64,000 nucleotides of DNA, taken from CAZCTC01 sp964501335. Lineage in GTDB: Bacteria; Chloroflexota; Anaerolineae; B4-G1; SLSP01. Shown one piece after another: positions 51,142 to 60,401 of the stretch. How positions within the stretch are numbered: the stretch's first letter is position 1; the number at the start of each line of letters is the position of its first letter. The position numbers and the translations under genes were made by a program. The notes below the pieces were generated by a model. That model was not told the origin of the DNA and ran no database searches. It saw only the letters and a program-made list of their open reading frames with translations. The stretch spans positions 13,900 through 77,899 of the forward strand of contig CAZCTC010000034.1 in NCBI GenBank assembly GCA_964501335.1. The letters are read 5' to 3'.

Positions 51142-53856
51142 ATGCGTTGCCCTAAATGCGCTTATGAATGTCCAGTAGATTTTAACTTTTGTCCCAAATG
51201 TGGGACAGGACTTGCCGATGTGATTTCTCCACCCTTTCCTGTTTTTTCTCAACCAGATCAAAATGTAAGACAGCAAATCAATGTCGTGGGAAATTATTAC
51301 GATCAGCGTTCGGCCAGTACGGCTTCACCTGAAACCTGCGATCCCCAGGATGCCATGCCATGCTATCTTTCCCACGTCATCGAATCCAACCGGCGCCTGC
51401 CCTTGCAAGGAATCCGCTCTTCCTCCGGCCCGGTGAGCATTGAACTGGAAGAAATCTACGTCACTTTGACTGCCACTGTGCGCAAGACTGTAACCGACGA
51501 GGATTGGATCGAGGCTGAGTCCCGCTTGGCGCCGGGCGAGGCGCAACGATCAGGCCGGCGGGAGAGCGAACAGAAAGTTAAAGTCAAAGTGCAGGAAGCC
51601 CTGAAACTCTATTCTCGGTTGGCTGTGTTGGGTGATCCAGGCTCGGGGAAGACGACTCTGCTGCGCTATCTGGCGTTGACCTATGCCCGCAATTGGCAAA
51701 CACCGGGATCGGTCAAGGAACGGTTGGGGCTGAACGAGCGCCGTCTGCCGATTTTTCTACCGTTGCGGGACTTTGCCCGCAATCTGGAAAAGGAGCATCC
51801 TGACAACGGGGCGGACGGGCCGAAGTTGTTGCTGGATTATATGCGGGTCTATTTCGAAAATCAGCAGATCACTATGCCGGTGGATTTCTTTCCGGAGCGG
51901 TTGAAGGTCGGGGAATGTGCTGTATTGCTCGATGGGATGGATGAAGTGGCGAGCATGGAGACTCGACAGCGGGTAGCGCGGATCATTGAGAAATTCACGG
52001 TGGCCTATCCGCAGAACCGTTATGTGGTGACGAGCCGGATTGTAGGTTATACTGGCGGGGCGCGGTTGGGCGAGGGGTATGAGGCGACGACGGTACGCGA
52101 TTTCACGGATGAGGACATTGCCTGCTTTGTGCGGTACTGGAACAAAGTGGTGGAGATGACGTTGGCGGGGGCTGTGACAGAGTATGCCTTGCGGGAAGCC
52201 GAGCGGCAGTCAGAATCTCTGATCGAGGCCATTCGCGGGAACAGCCGGGTGCGGGAACTGGCGGTGAATCCGTTATTGCTTACAGTGATCGCTCTGGTGC
52301 ATCGTTATCGGGCGCAGTTACCAGAGCGGCGGGTGGAATTGTATGAGGAGGCTCTGGAAGTGTTGCTGGCGCAGTGGGACGGGGTGAAAGGGATATCGGT
52401 TTCCACCACGGAACTATTACAAGGGCTGGAGTTGGATTCTGGGGAACGGGGAAGGTTATTGGAACCCGTGGCGTTACGGATGATGGAACAGCAGGTCAAG
52501 GAAATTGATGTGGATGAACTGCGGCGGTGGTTAGAGCCGGTTTTTTATGAATTGTTCAAGGATCGCCAAAAAACAGTTCGTGCTGTGGTGGGTTTTATTC
52601 AGTTGATCAACGAACGCAGTGGGTTGTTGACGGAGCGCGGACAGGGGATCTATGGATTCAGTCATTTGACCTTTCAGGAATATTTAGCGGCTCGGGCGCT
52701 GGTGAATGCGAAGGCGGAATTGAGCGATACGTTGGAGCATGTGGGAGATGCGTGGTGGCGGGAAGTGGTGTTGTTGGAAGTGGGGTATTTAGGAAAACAC
52801 AATAAGAGCCAGGCTACCAAGTTGATTCAGGCCCTGATGAATGAAAAGAAGGAACCCGAACCTTTTTACAATTTGATTTTGGCGGCTGAAGCAGTGCGGG
52901 ATGTGGGGGCGGTGTACGTTGGAGGAGATTTGTGGAAAGAAATTCAGCAGCGGTTTCGGGAAGAACTGGCGCGGCCGTTGCCGAAGAAAGGGTGGATCCG
53001 CTGGCTTTCCAATCTGGGAGTTCAACCGAAAATCGCAGATTTGGTGCGACGGCGGGCGGCTGCGGCGGAGGCATTGGGGAGAATTGAGAACGGAAGTTTT
53101 GGATCTCAACCCCTGTTTTGGCAGATGCCTTACGGGGAGCCAGTGTGGTGCGAGGTGCCGGCCGGGGAATTTTGGATGGGGAGTAAAAATGGATTGGATT
53201 GGGAGAAGCCTTTACATCGGGTCTATCTGGAGCGTTACGGAATCTCGAAGACACCAGTGACAAATGCACAATATCGATTTTTTGTAGAAGGAGCAAAATA
53301 CAAAATGCCATATGGTTGGGAGAATGGGCAACCGCCGAAAGGAAAGGAGAACCACCCTGTGGTGAATGTAGATTGGGCGGATGCTTTGGCGTATTGTCAA
53401 TGGTTATCCAAAGTGACGGTCAAGCCGATTACGCTGCCATCGGAGGCGGAGTGGGAGAAGGCAGCTCGAGGGGACCGGGATCAGCGGGAGTATTCTTGGG
53501 GGGTGTGGGAAGATGGTCGGGCAAATACGAACGAACTCGGTTTAGGGGATACGACGCCTGTAGGGATTTTTCCTGAGGGGGCAAGTCCTTATGGATGTTT
53601 GGATATGGCTGGTAATGTTTGGGAATGGACACGGACTTTATGGAGGAAAGATTGGAATGAGCCTGAATTTAAGTATTTATATTATTCGGATGATGGAAGA
53701 GAGGATTTAAATGCGGATAAGGATTTTCTTCGCGTGATTCGTGGTGGGGCATTTTTAGATCATCAAGTTGATGCTTGTTGTGCTCGCCGGTTTGGAAATA
53801 GTATGCTTGGCATAGACGTTGGGTTTCGAGTTGTGATTGTATTGAGGAATAAATGA
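51142..53856 (+). CDS. Zinc ribbon-NACHT-FGE sulfatase protein (bacterial NLR-like)
   Basis: 904 residues from ATG 51142 with GGAGG 5 nt upstream; TTG and GTG codons upstream are rejected. Zinc ribbon at the N-terminus (C3, C6, C17, C20). NACHT STAND ATPase at ~120-480: Walker A GDPGSGKTT (164-172), Walker B VLLDGMDEV (D264), sensor TSRIVGYTG and GFSHLTFQEYLAARAL. C-terminal FGE-sulfatase/C-type lectin-like domain ~670-904 (WCEVPAGEFWMGS, PVTNAQYRFF, PVVNVDWADALAYCQWL, LPSEAEWEKAARG, AGNVWEWTRT, RVIRGGAF, VGFRVV). NACHT proteins of bacteria often act in phage defence; FGE-type C-termini probably serve as sensor or interaction domains rather than enzymes. Codon use becomes AT-richer in the last ~70 codons. 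Flanked by two copies of one palindrome. Confidence 0.88.
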   Translation: MRCPKCAYECPVDFNFCPKCGTGLADVISPPFPVFSQPDQNVRQQINVVGNYYDQRSASTASPETCDPQDAMPCYLSHVIESNRRLPLQGIRSSSGPVSIELEEIYVTLTATVRKTVTDEDWIEAESRLAPGEAQRSGRRESEQKVKVKVQEALKLYSRLAVLGDPGSGKTTLLRYLALTYARNWQTPGSVKERLGLNERRLPIFLPLRDFARNLEKEHPDNGADGPKLLLDYMRVYFENQQITMPVDFFPERLKVGECAVLLDGMDEVASMETRQRVARIIEKFTVAYPQNRYVVTSRIVGYTGGARLGEGYEATTVRDFTDEDIACFVRYWNKVVEMTLAGAVTEYALREAERQSESLIEAIRGNSRVRELAVNPLLLTVIALVHRYRAQLPERRVELYEEALEVLLAQWDGVKGISVSTTELLQGLELDSGERGRLLEPVALRMMEQQVKEIDVDELRRWLEPVFYELFKDRQKTVRAVVGFIQLINERSGLLTERGQGIYGFSHLTFQEYLAARALVNAKAELSDTLEHVGDAWWREVVLLEVGYLGKHNKSQATKLIQALMNEKKEPEPFYNLILAAEAVRDVGAVYVGGDLWKEIQQRFREELARPLPKKGWIRWLSNLGVQPKIADLVRRRAAAAEALGRIENGSFGSQPLFWQMPYGEPVWCEVPAGEFWMGSKNGLDWEKPLHRVYLERYGISKTPVTNAQYRFFVEGAKYKMPYGWENGQPPKGKENHPVVNVDWADALAYCQWLSKVTVKPITLPSEAEWEKAARGDRDQREYSWGVWEDGRANTNELGLGDTTPVGIFPEGASPYGCLDMAGNVWEWTRTLWRKDWNEPEFKYLYYSDDGREDLNADKDFLRVIRGGAFLDHQVDACCARRFGNSMLGIDVGFRVVIVLRNK

Positions 53857-54241
53857 TAGATCGTTTTTGTGAGAGAAGGGTTGTCGCGCAGTGAAACAAA
53901 ACAACAGGATTAGTAGACGTTTGGGGCTGTGTGTTGAAGTATAGTAGGTGGTGCGAAGGGGGTAGATAATTAAAATATGAGCTTCTGCCCGTATTTTGAA
54001 AGACGAGTTAACCACCAAGACTCTAATTGAAAAGACTGATGTTAATTCGTTTGGTGCTATAAATGAGAGCATATCCTACGTCCTTTTTTCAGGGGAGTCA
54101 GCAGTTTTTATTTTTTGATTCAATAAAGTGGAAAATCTAGATACTTGTATTCATTCTCCAAGGGAGATATGGTTATAAACAACAGGCCCAACCAATGGTT
54201 GGGCCTGTGTAATGTGCGCCGTAGCGCGAAGGGACGGTACC
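53857..54241. other. Intergenic region after the NACHT gene
   Basis: 385 bp, AT-rich, without a supportable gene. Its only clear structure is the palindrome block 54175-54221. Confidence 0.55.
54175..54221. repeat. Palindrome flanking the NACHT gene, right copy
   Basis: ACAGGCCCAACCA / TGGTTGGGCCTGT within a block starting ATAAACAAC and ending TGTGCGCC, closely matching 50953-50995 in the same orientation, 3.2 kb apart. Confidence 0.75.
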
Positions 54242-54715
54242 TCAATCCTCATCGGGCAACATAATGGTGACTACGAGTTCCCCATCATCGCCCGAGCCGA
54301 AGACGATTTTCAAGGTGACATAGGTCTGCCGGCCGTGGTGCATGATGAACCGGTACAGCAGTTCAGTTCCCGATTCTCTCCGGTGCCGGCGGATTTCCAT
54401 GACCGCCATATAGACGAGGTCCCACAGTCTACCGGAGATACTCTGGCAACCTTGAAACTTGGGCGGGATACTTTCGACCATGGCCCAGACGGTGGCCGTG
54501 ACGGCGACCGGACAGGTGAAGCCGGCTTCGTGGGCGGTGGCGGAGACATCGACCAGCACGCCGTCTTCCAGGGCTTGGACCCGGGTGTAACGGTAGATCA
54601 GGTCGGCGTCGGTGAAGAAGCCATCGGCTTCGACTTCCACGGGGGCCGGGGACTCAGCCAGCAGCTCCTGCAGGGAACTCTGGACGTACTCGGGTTGGTC
54701 ATTTCTTTTGCACAT
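54242..54715 (-). CDS. DUF6573-type protein
   Basis: 157 residues; GAAAGGA precedes the ATG. The central segment DLIYRYTRVQALEDGVLVDVSATAHEAGFTCPVAVTATVW is the hallmark of the DUF6573 family, found mostly in plasmids, phages and integrative elements; function unknown. The C-terminal half (ELLYRFIMHHGRQTYVTLKIVFG) is beta-rich. It marks the right part of the window as mobile-element DNA together with the downstream-facing minus-strand genes. Confidence 0.8.
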   Translation of the reverse strand: MCKRNDQPEYVQSSLQELLAESPAPVEVEADGFFTDADLIYRYTRVQALEDGVLVDVSATAHEAGFTCPVAVTATVWAMVESIPPKFQGCQSISGRLWDLVYMAVMEIRRHRRESGTELLYRFIMHHGRQTYVTLKIVFGSGDDGELVVTIMLPDED

Positions 54716-54747
54716 GGTGCATTCCTTTCTGTTTGGATGGAGGATAT

Positions 54748-54847
54748 TTAACGCAGAGTCGCAGAGTTACAGAGTCGCAGAGATTTTTTGAAGTCTCTCT
54801 CTGCGTTCTCTGCGTCCTTCGCGTCTCTGCGTTAAAATCTCTCTGCG
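54748..54847. repeat. CGCAGAG/CTCTGCG inverted repeat
   Basis: TTAACGCAGAG (54748-54758) pairs with CTCTGCGTTAA (54825-54835), with further CGCAGAG and CTCTGCG units between and after. Repeats of this form are widely dispersed in bacterial genomes; it separates the DUF6573 gene from the helicase gene. Confidence 0.75.
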
Positions 54848-54863
54848 TTGAAATCTCTCCCGG

Positions 54864-57800
54864 TCAGGCAGATGCCGGCGCCAGCTCAAAGAGCAGCATT
54901 TGCCCGGTGGGCGCCGGGGCCGGTTTCGAGGGGCGACGACGGGGTTTCTCCGCCGTCTTGACCATTTCCTGGAGCATCGCCCAGGTCAACGGCCCTTTCG
55001 GAGCGACGGTTTCCAGGATTTCCGCGATTTCCTCGGGCAGGGCTTCGGTCGAGGCCTGCGCCCGGGCTGAAGCGAAGAGCCCGGAGAGATCGGGCAGAGC
55101 AGTGTCTTCCAGAACGGTGCGGGCCAGCTCCATGAGGAAGGAGTCGCCGTCATCGTCGGGGACGATGGCGCCACCGACTTCATCCCCGTACATGAGCTGG
55201 GCGGCTTTCATCTTGCGGCCGACCAGGCGGAGGGCTGTATCTTCGATCGTGCCTTCGTAAGTGAGAAACAATACCTTTACCGGTTTACGTTGGCCCAGGC
55301 GCCAGACCCGGCGCATGGCCTGCCAGACACAGTAAAGATCGTACTGGATTTCATAAAACACAATCGAGGCAAATTTGATGAGGTCGAGGCCGGTCTCGAC
55401 CAGTCTGGGATTGCAGATCAGCACATCCATACCGTCGACTCGTTGATCGATCCAGGTTTCGCGTTTGCGGGGATCGACCGATCCGCGCAGCACGGTGACC
55501 TGGAGGTCGCGGGCTTTGAGCACGGCGGCGATCCGGTCCTGGATGTCTCGCACGCCGGTCTGACGGACGAAGACGATGACCTTGCGGCCTTGCTGCTTTT
55601 CGCTCAGGCAGAAGTCGATCAAGGCCTGCTCTTTGGGCAGAACGGCCTCGCCGGCAACAACCGCCGGCAGTTCCATGAGTTGGACTTCGCCGGCCAGCTG
55701 TTGCTTGCGGCCGACTTTGACAAACTCCTTCTTGACCACTTCCTCATCGCGGAAAGCGGAGTTGGGCCGGCTGAGCGACCACTGCAACCACAACGACAGG
55801 TAACCCATGTCCTTGCGGCCCAGGGCTCGGAGGATGCTCTCCATCTTGCGGTATTGCTGGTAAAGCTCGCTGCCCAGCGATACGCCTTTGGCAATTTCAT
55901 CGTAGTCCGGCAGGGTGATCCCCAGGTCTTTGAGGCCCAGGAAGATCGACCAATCCACGAACTGTGAGAGGATCGCCGGGCTGACGCCGGGCTTTTCGGT
56001 GACCACGACTTTGCTGCGCTTGCGGGCGCTGAACCCGCCGTGCTCGGCCTCGTCGGGATCGGCCTCTTTGCCGTTGTAAACCTTGGTCTCCAATACGCCG
56101 TATTGGCGCGCCCAGCGTTTCTCGCCTTCCGCGCCGAAGGGATAGTCCCGGAAGATCGCGGGGTTGAGCCGGCCCAGCAGGTAGAAGACGCTGGTGGCCT
56201 CGCCGCCGTAGATCGTGCCGGTCATGCCCAGGGCGTAACGGGTGGCCTTGACCAGGTGATGGAAGGCCCGGCCCCGATCACTGCCTTTGCCGCGGTAGTT
56301 GTGGCATTCGTCGGCGACCAGGGTTTTGAAAGCGCGAGGCGTGTGGGTGCGGATGTAATCCGCGATGCTCCAGCGGCGCAGAGTGCCGTGACCGGCGAAC
56401 TGATAGAGCCGGCCGCCGCAGGCGGGATAAGGCGCCTTCAAGTCGTCGGGGCGGCTCCAGATCCAGGTGGGGAGACCCGCGTCGTTCAGGACTTTGCGGC
56501 CCTGTGCATCGCGTTCCCAACCCGGTACAAAGTGATCGCAGGCGCGGGGCTGTTCCTCATAGTAGAGGAAGCCGTTGCCGTGGACGAAGTGTTCTCGACT
56601 GCCGCAGTCCGGGCAGACCGGATAAGCGTCGGCCGTTTCCAGGGCCGCTTTGCGCAGCATGGCGACATGCCGGCGCAGTTCAGCCGTCGGCGCTTCGCTG
56701 CGGAGCAGTTGAGCGCGGGCGGCCTGGTAGGCGGCCAGGGCGGCCTTGAAGCGGTTGCGCTGCCCGGTGATTCCTTCCAGGACGGCAGGTTCCACATATT
56801 CGCCGGGCCGGATCTGGCTCAGGGTGTAGCGCGTGGCCACGCCGCGAGTCCAGCCGGAGCCCAGCTTGGCCGAGGTCTCGGAGACGACGGCGACGGCCTT
56901 GGGACCCAGGCGACCGGCGTGGAAATCATTGAGGAAACTGCGGACATCGTTGATATCCACACCGTTTTCCCCTTTGCCGATGCGGCGGATCTCGCGGGCC
57001 TGGGCGCCGGGGATCACTTCGGTGATCTCGCGGCACCACTTGTCGACGAGGTGGGGCGGACACAGGACGATCGCAGGATAGGCCCCGATCAAATCGATCG
57101 TGGCGGCTCCGATGGTCGTCTTGCCCAGCCCCATTTCACCTTGCATAAGGGAATATCCTTTGCATTTCAAGGTTCGGGTTAAGGCGATCGCGGCGTGCTT
57201 CTGGACATCGAGCAGCCCCGGTTTCTGGCCGGGGAGGGCAGCGCGCCCTTTACCCAGGCCTTCGACGTGGGTCCACTCGGCGTCGGTAGGATGAAGGTCG
57301 TAACGGGGCTGATTCGCCAGGATCTTCCCGGCGATCGCTTCCCCGTATTCTTCCATGAAGTCAGTCAGCCCGGCCACATCGTCCTGGATTACCTGCACGC
57401 CGTCGGCCGAGAGCCGGCCCACCGAGGTGATGAACCGGTCCTTGATGGTGGTGACGGTATCGCCTTCGTCGGTGAGGCTTTCAGAGTGATCCTGGACTTT
57501 GAGTACGCGGCCCTTGATGAGATGGCGCCGGCCGTGTTGTTCGATGACCATCGCGCCCATGACGCCGCTGCTCATCAGCATGGCGACGTGGCCTTTTTTC
57601 AAGGGGAGCGGCGGCTCGACGACTTGCGCGGTCTGGGGTTTGAAGGCCTCCAGCAACGAGGCGGACCAGGGGAGTGCGCCGGCGGTCTGGATATCCTCGG
57701 CGGCCGAGCGGTCGATGCGGTAGAAGGTGGCGTTGGAGGTGGCCGACGGGATTGCCAGCGGCCAGCCGGCGGCGGGATCGCCCAGGGGCGGCAGATCGGC

Positions 57801-58409
57801 ATCGCGCAGCAGCCGCAGGGCCTCGATCTCCTCTTCGGAGACGGCCAGCGGGCTGGAGCGGCGCCGGCCGAAGACCACGATCTGGCCGAAGCGCTCGAAC
57901 TCGGGATCGGGGAAGCGGCGGACGGTCAGCTGGTCGAAGTATTCGACGAGCAGCCGGGCGACGGCTTTGAAGCCGAGGATGTGCTGCGGCACTACATAGA
58001 CCAGCACACCCTGCTTTTGCAGGACGGGCAGGCTGGTGCGCAGGAATTCACTTTCCAGCCGGTGGTTGTCGCCGTCGAGATCGTGATCGTAGGGCGGGTT
58101 CAGGTAAAGCAGCCCAATGGACTCCTTGCTGACCCGCGTCGATTGCCAGGCGGTGTTGAACACGCGGTCCAACACCTGATCGGCCTCTCGCGCCCGGGCG
58201 GGGCTGAGTTCGACGCCCCAGGTCTCGGTCACGGCGCCTTGCGTTTGCAGGGAGGCCGCGAGCTGAGCCAGGGCCTTGCCTTCGCCGGCGCAGGGATCGA
58301 GCAGGCGCACGGCCTGTTTGCCGGCGGAGAGCCAGCGGGAAATCAATTCCACGACGGACGTGGGGCAGGCAAAGAAGCCCATTTTTTCAGCATTAATCAA
58401 GCGAGCCAT
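54864..58409 (-). CDS. DUF6094 methylase-like / SNF2 helicase fusion
   Basis: 1181 residues. Residues 1-220: N6-adenine-type methyltransferase fold starting with the DUF6094 signature (MARLINAEKMGFFACP), SAM-binding LLDPCAGEGKAL and catalytic NPPY (104-107). Residues ~400-1080: SNF2-like helicase with Walker A MGLGKTT (426-432), an inserted zinc ribbon (CPDCGSREH..., ~600-660), Walker B DECH (700-703), GMTGTIYGG, and C-terminal helicase motifs (VIVFVRQTG, LICNPRLVETGLDL, AMRRVWRLGQRKPV). Such fusions occur on plasmids and integrative elements and in phage-related loci. Possible roles: modification and remodelling of element DNA, or anti-restriction/defence. The C-terminal ~100 residues are low-complexity. 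Confidence 0.87.
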   Translation of the reverse strand: MARLINAEKMGFFACPTSVVELISRWLSAGKQAVRLLDPCAGEGKALAQLAASLQTQGAVTETWGVELSPARAREADQVLDRVFNTAWQSTRVSKESIGLLYLNPPYDHDLDGDNHRLESEFLRTSLPVLQKQGVLVYVVPQHILGFKAVARLLVEYFDQLTVRRFPDPEFERFGQIVVFGRRRSSPLAVSEEEIEALRLLRDADLPPLGDPAAGWPLAIPSATSNATFYRIDRSAAEDIQTAGALPWSASLLEAFKPQTAQVVEPPLPLKKGHVAMLMSSGVMGAMVIEQHGRRHLIKGRVLKVQDHSESLTDEGDTVTTIKDRFITSVGRLSADGVQVIQDDVAGLTDFMEEYGEAIAGKILANQPRYDLHPTDAEWTHVEGLGKGRAALPGQKPGLLDVQKHAAIALTRTLKCKGYSLMQGEMGLGKTTIGAATIDLIGAYPAIVLCPPHLVDKWCREITEVIPGAQAREIRRIGKGENGVDINDVRSFLNDFHAGRLGPKAVAVVSETSAKLGSGWTRGVATRYTLSQIRPGEYVEPAVLEGITGQRNRFKAALAAYQAARAQLLRSEAPTAELRRHVAMLRKAALETADAYPVCPDCGSREHFVHGNGFLYYEEQPRACDHFVPGWERDAQGRKVLNDAGLPTWIWSRPDDLKAPYPACGGRLYQFAGHGTLRRWSIADYIRTHTPRAFKTLVADECHNYRGKGSDRGRAFHHLVKATRYALGMTGTIYGGEATSVFYLLGRLNPAIFRDYPFGAEGEKRWARQYGVLETKVYNGKEADPDEAEHGGFSARKRSKVVVTEKPGVSPAILSQFVDWSIFLGLKDLGITLPDYDEIAKGVSLGSELYQQYRKMESILRALGRKDMGYLSLWLQWSLSRPNSAFRDEEVVKKEFVKVGRKQQLAGEVQLMELPAVVAGEAVLPKEQALIDFCLSEKQQGRKVIVFVRQTGVRDIQDRIAAVLKARDLQVTVLRGSVDPRKRETWIDQRVDGMDVLICNPRLVETGLDLIKFASIVFYEIQYDLYCVWQAMRRVWRLGQRKPVKVLFLTYEGTIEDTALRLVGRKMKAAQLMYGDEVGGAIVPDDDGDSFLMELARTVLEDTALPDLSGLFASARAQASTEALPEEIAEILETVAPKGPLTWAMLQEMVKTAEKPRRRPSKPAPAPTGQMLLFELAPASA

Positions 58410-58459
58410 TTCAACGGCCTCCCATTTGGATTTAGATTCAGGTTATCGAATTGCAGAGG

Positions 58460-58502
58460 CGTAATGCGTAATTCGTAATCCGTTTCTGGTTACGCATTAC
58501 GC
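58460..58502. repeat. GCGTAATGCGTAA inverted repeat
   Basis: 13-bp arms 58460-58472 and 58490-58502. Located between the helicase gene and the next gene upstream; a dispersed-repeat type. Confidence 0.65.
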
Positions 58503-58510
58503 ATCACGTT

Positions 58511-59680
58511 TTACGAAATCGTCAGTTCGCCGCTTTTCAGCAGCTCTTCGATCAGGGTGAGCCAGAGCTTGTCGGGGGCGATCTTGTAGACCGCGGCGAC
58601 ATCCCCGGCGGCGAAGCATTTCTTCACCAACCCGGCTTCATCGCCGGCCCAGCGGAGCTTTTCGCCCCAGGCCGGCAGGACGCCGATCGGCAAAACGGCA
58701 TTGAGCCGTACGGCGAACGCTTCATAGATATCGGCATCGGCCATGCCTTTGGGGATCACCAGATAGGCCACATCGGAAGCGTCCTGGCCCAGGGCCCGAC
58801 GGTCGATGATCTGCAACCGGGTGAGTCCGATATTCGGATCCACGACGGTGCTGCAGGTGGTGTAGTTGTGGCTGGAGCAGGCCGAGCCGTTGATGCCGCC
58901 CAACTGTTGGAAATCCAACCGGCGTTTGTGCGCCGTGTTGATACTCCCCCAGATCGAGCGGCAGGCGGTTTTGTGGCCGACCATCGAGAGGTAGACGATC
59001 TCCGTGGTGTCGTTGTCGACGGCGTAGCCCAGCAGGGGGACGGAGATTTCATCATTGGCGACCCGGGCCGGCGGCAGGGGCAGGCCCCGGCCGTTGACCC
59101 AGGGGTAATCCGGGGCGGCTTTTTGGCCGTAGAGTTCAGCGGGGTAAGCGGGAACGCCTGCCCGGGCCAGCTCTTCACGGATGATCCTCAGGACATTCTC
59201 TTGAGACTGGTAAGTGGCAAGGGGTGTCAGTCCGATATCCTGTTGAGTCAGGCGGCCTTCCCAGATCGGAGATTGATTCTCGACGAGGGTCGGTGCGGCT
59301 CCTTCATCCGGTATCCCCAGATAGACCGTGGCTTGGCGCGTCACGGCGTCGAAGGCGGCGACGGCCAGTTGGGGAAGCTGGACTTCGGGCGGGGTGGCGC
59401 CGGGCTTGAGGGATTGAGTGACAAAGAGCCGGTAGGCCAGATAGCTGTAGAACTGACTGCCGTAGGCGAGAGCGGCCGGCTGGACGGCGCCCCAGGGGGC
59501 TTTGAGCGGGCCGGTATCGCGGCTGTCGCAGATCACATGGGGCAGACCGGGGATGGGGTGACGGCTGGTCGAGACCATCGTCGCCCGGTTCGAGCCGATC
59601 TGGCTGTAGGTGGTCAAGGCGCGGATGAAACTCGCGGCCTGATGATCGGAGTAGAGCGGGATCAAATCTTGCACGTTCAT
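58511..59680 (-). CDS. Conserved hypothetical protein of the mobile element
   Basis: 389 residues, start ATG 59680 with AGGAGG 5 nt upstream. Mixed alpha/beta; contains two cysteines close together (GSACSSHNYTTCSTVV) and no recognised catalytic motif. Its Shine-Dalgarno lies in a leader that can fold to hide it (59681-59765). Directly upstream of the methylase-helicase gene. No family recognised. Confidence 0.7.
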   Translation of the reverse strand: MNVQDLIPLYSDHQAASFIRALTTYSQIGSNRATMVSTSRHPIPGLPHVICDSRDTGPLKAPWGAVQPAALAYGSQFYSYLAYRLFVTQSLKPGATPPEVQLPQLAVAAFDAVTRQATVYLGIPDEGAAPTLVENQSPIWEGRLTQQDIGLTPLATYQSQENVLRIIREELARAGVPAYPAELYGQKAAPDYPWVNGRGLPLPPARVANDEISVPLLGYAVDNDTTEIVYLSMVGHKTACRSIWGSINTAHKRRLDFQQLGGINGSACSSHNYTTCSTVVDPNIGLTRLQIIDRRALGQDASDVAYLVIPKGMADADIYEAFAVRLNAVLPIGVLPAWGEKLRWAGDEAGLVKKCFAAGDVAAVYKIAPDKLWLTLIEELLKSGELTIS

Positions 59681-59765
59681 GGAATCCTCCTGAATAAGTT
59701 CTGGGGTTTAATTCAGGAGGCGCAGGAATCCCTTGCGGGAGACCAGGTTGCGCCTCCCGCAAGGG
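59681..59765 (-). ncRNA. SD-sequestering switch leader, copy 1
   Basis: Minus-strand segments in order: A 59765-59754 (CCCTTGCGGGAG), S 59757-59749 (GGAGGCGCA, overlaps A), A' 59741-59730 (CTCCCGCAAGGG), B' 59724-59716 (TGCGCCTCC), SD 59695-59686. A:A' is a perfect 12-bp helix; S:B' is a perfect 9-bp helix that competes with it; CCTCCTGAAT (59720-59711) pairs perfectly over 10 bp with ATTCAGGAGG at the Shine-Dalgarno. Confidence 0.72.
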
Positions 59766-59916
59766 AACAAGTGAGTTCATCTGCCGACGAAAGGCAGAGC
59801 CGTAGGGGTAACTAAAAATTAAAAGGCAAGTGCGCAATCTAGAGATTGGGAAATATTGAGGATTTGGCTAAACTAAACCCATCCAGTTTTAGGAAAACTT
59901 GACTGAGGAATAGACA

Positions 59917-60378
59917 ATGAAGAAACTACACCTGGTTTTACTTTTCTCGTTGATCAATATGGCCGGATTGTTTGCTTTTGTTGGATTTACGGTTCAATCA
60001 GTACTGGTGGATAAGAATATTTTCCAGGTTGTATTTAATGGGGTTTCGATTGTATTCCAAATCATCGTGATTTTATTTATGGGCGTTCCCCTTTTCCGTA
60101 TTGTGCTTTCCACTTATCCGGTTATTCGTACTGTGCCTGCATTTTTACAAGTTGCGGAAATTGGTGCTTTTTCTTTTGCGGTTATGTCTGTCGCATTTGG
60201 CGGCTTTTTTCTTTTGTCGTTTGTCGTTAATCCTGAATTTGGATTGACGGCGGGAGTGCAACTGATGATGGTATGCCTGGTGTTAATGCAGGTGATCGGT
60301 TCTGTTTTTATTGCTTCTATAGTGGGGGAACTGCGTTTCCGCAAAGGAAAATATGGGAATTCTTTACCCGATAAATGA
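59917..60378 (+). CDS. Small four-helix membrane protein
   Basis: 153 residues, GAGG 9 nt before ATG. Four hydrophobic segments (LVLLFSLINMAGLFAFVGF, VFNGVSIVFQIIVILFMGV, AFSFAVMSVAFGGFFLLSF, LMMVCLVLMQVIGSVFIASI) and a basic tail. Unlike all neighbours it is on the plus strand and is AT-richer, so it looks like a separately acquired cargo gene in the minus-strand element. Function unknown. Confidence 0.75.
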   Translation: MKKLHLVLLFSLINMAGLFAFVGFTVQSVLVDKNIFQVVFNGVSIVFQIIVILFMGVPLFRIVLSTYPVIRTVPAFLQVAEIGAFSFAVMSVAFGGFFLLSFVVNPEFGLTAGVQLMMVCLVLMQVIGSVFIASIVGELRFRKGKYGNSLPDK

Positions 60379-60401
60379 GGGCACTCTATTTGTCAGAAGG
60401 A

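Noticed and set aside
53640..53856. Variable region of a diversity-generating retroelement
   Set aside because: The FGE fold and terminal RGG...GFRVV layout are compatible, but there is no reverse transcriptase or template repeat in the window, and I see no duplicate of this segment.
57195..58478. 427-residue plus-strand frame opposite the methylase-helicase gene
   Set aside because: The opposite strand carries intact methylase and helicase motifs; this frame has none.
59304..59837. 177-residue minus-strand frame through switch leader copy 1
   Set aside because: Its N-terminal part lies in the leader and the rest is a shadow of the 389-residue gene; no RBS at its start.
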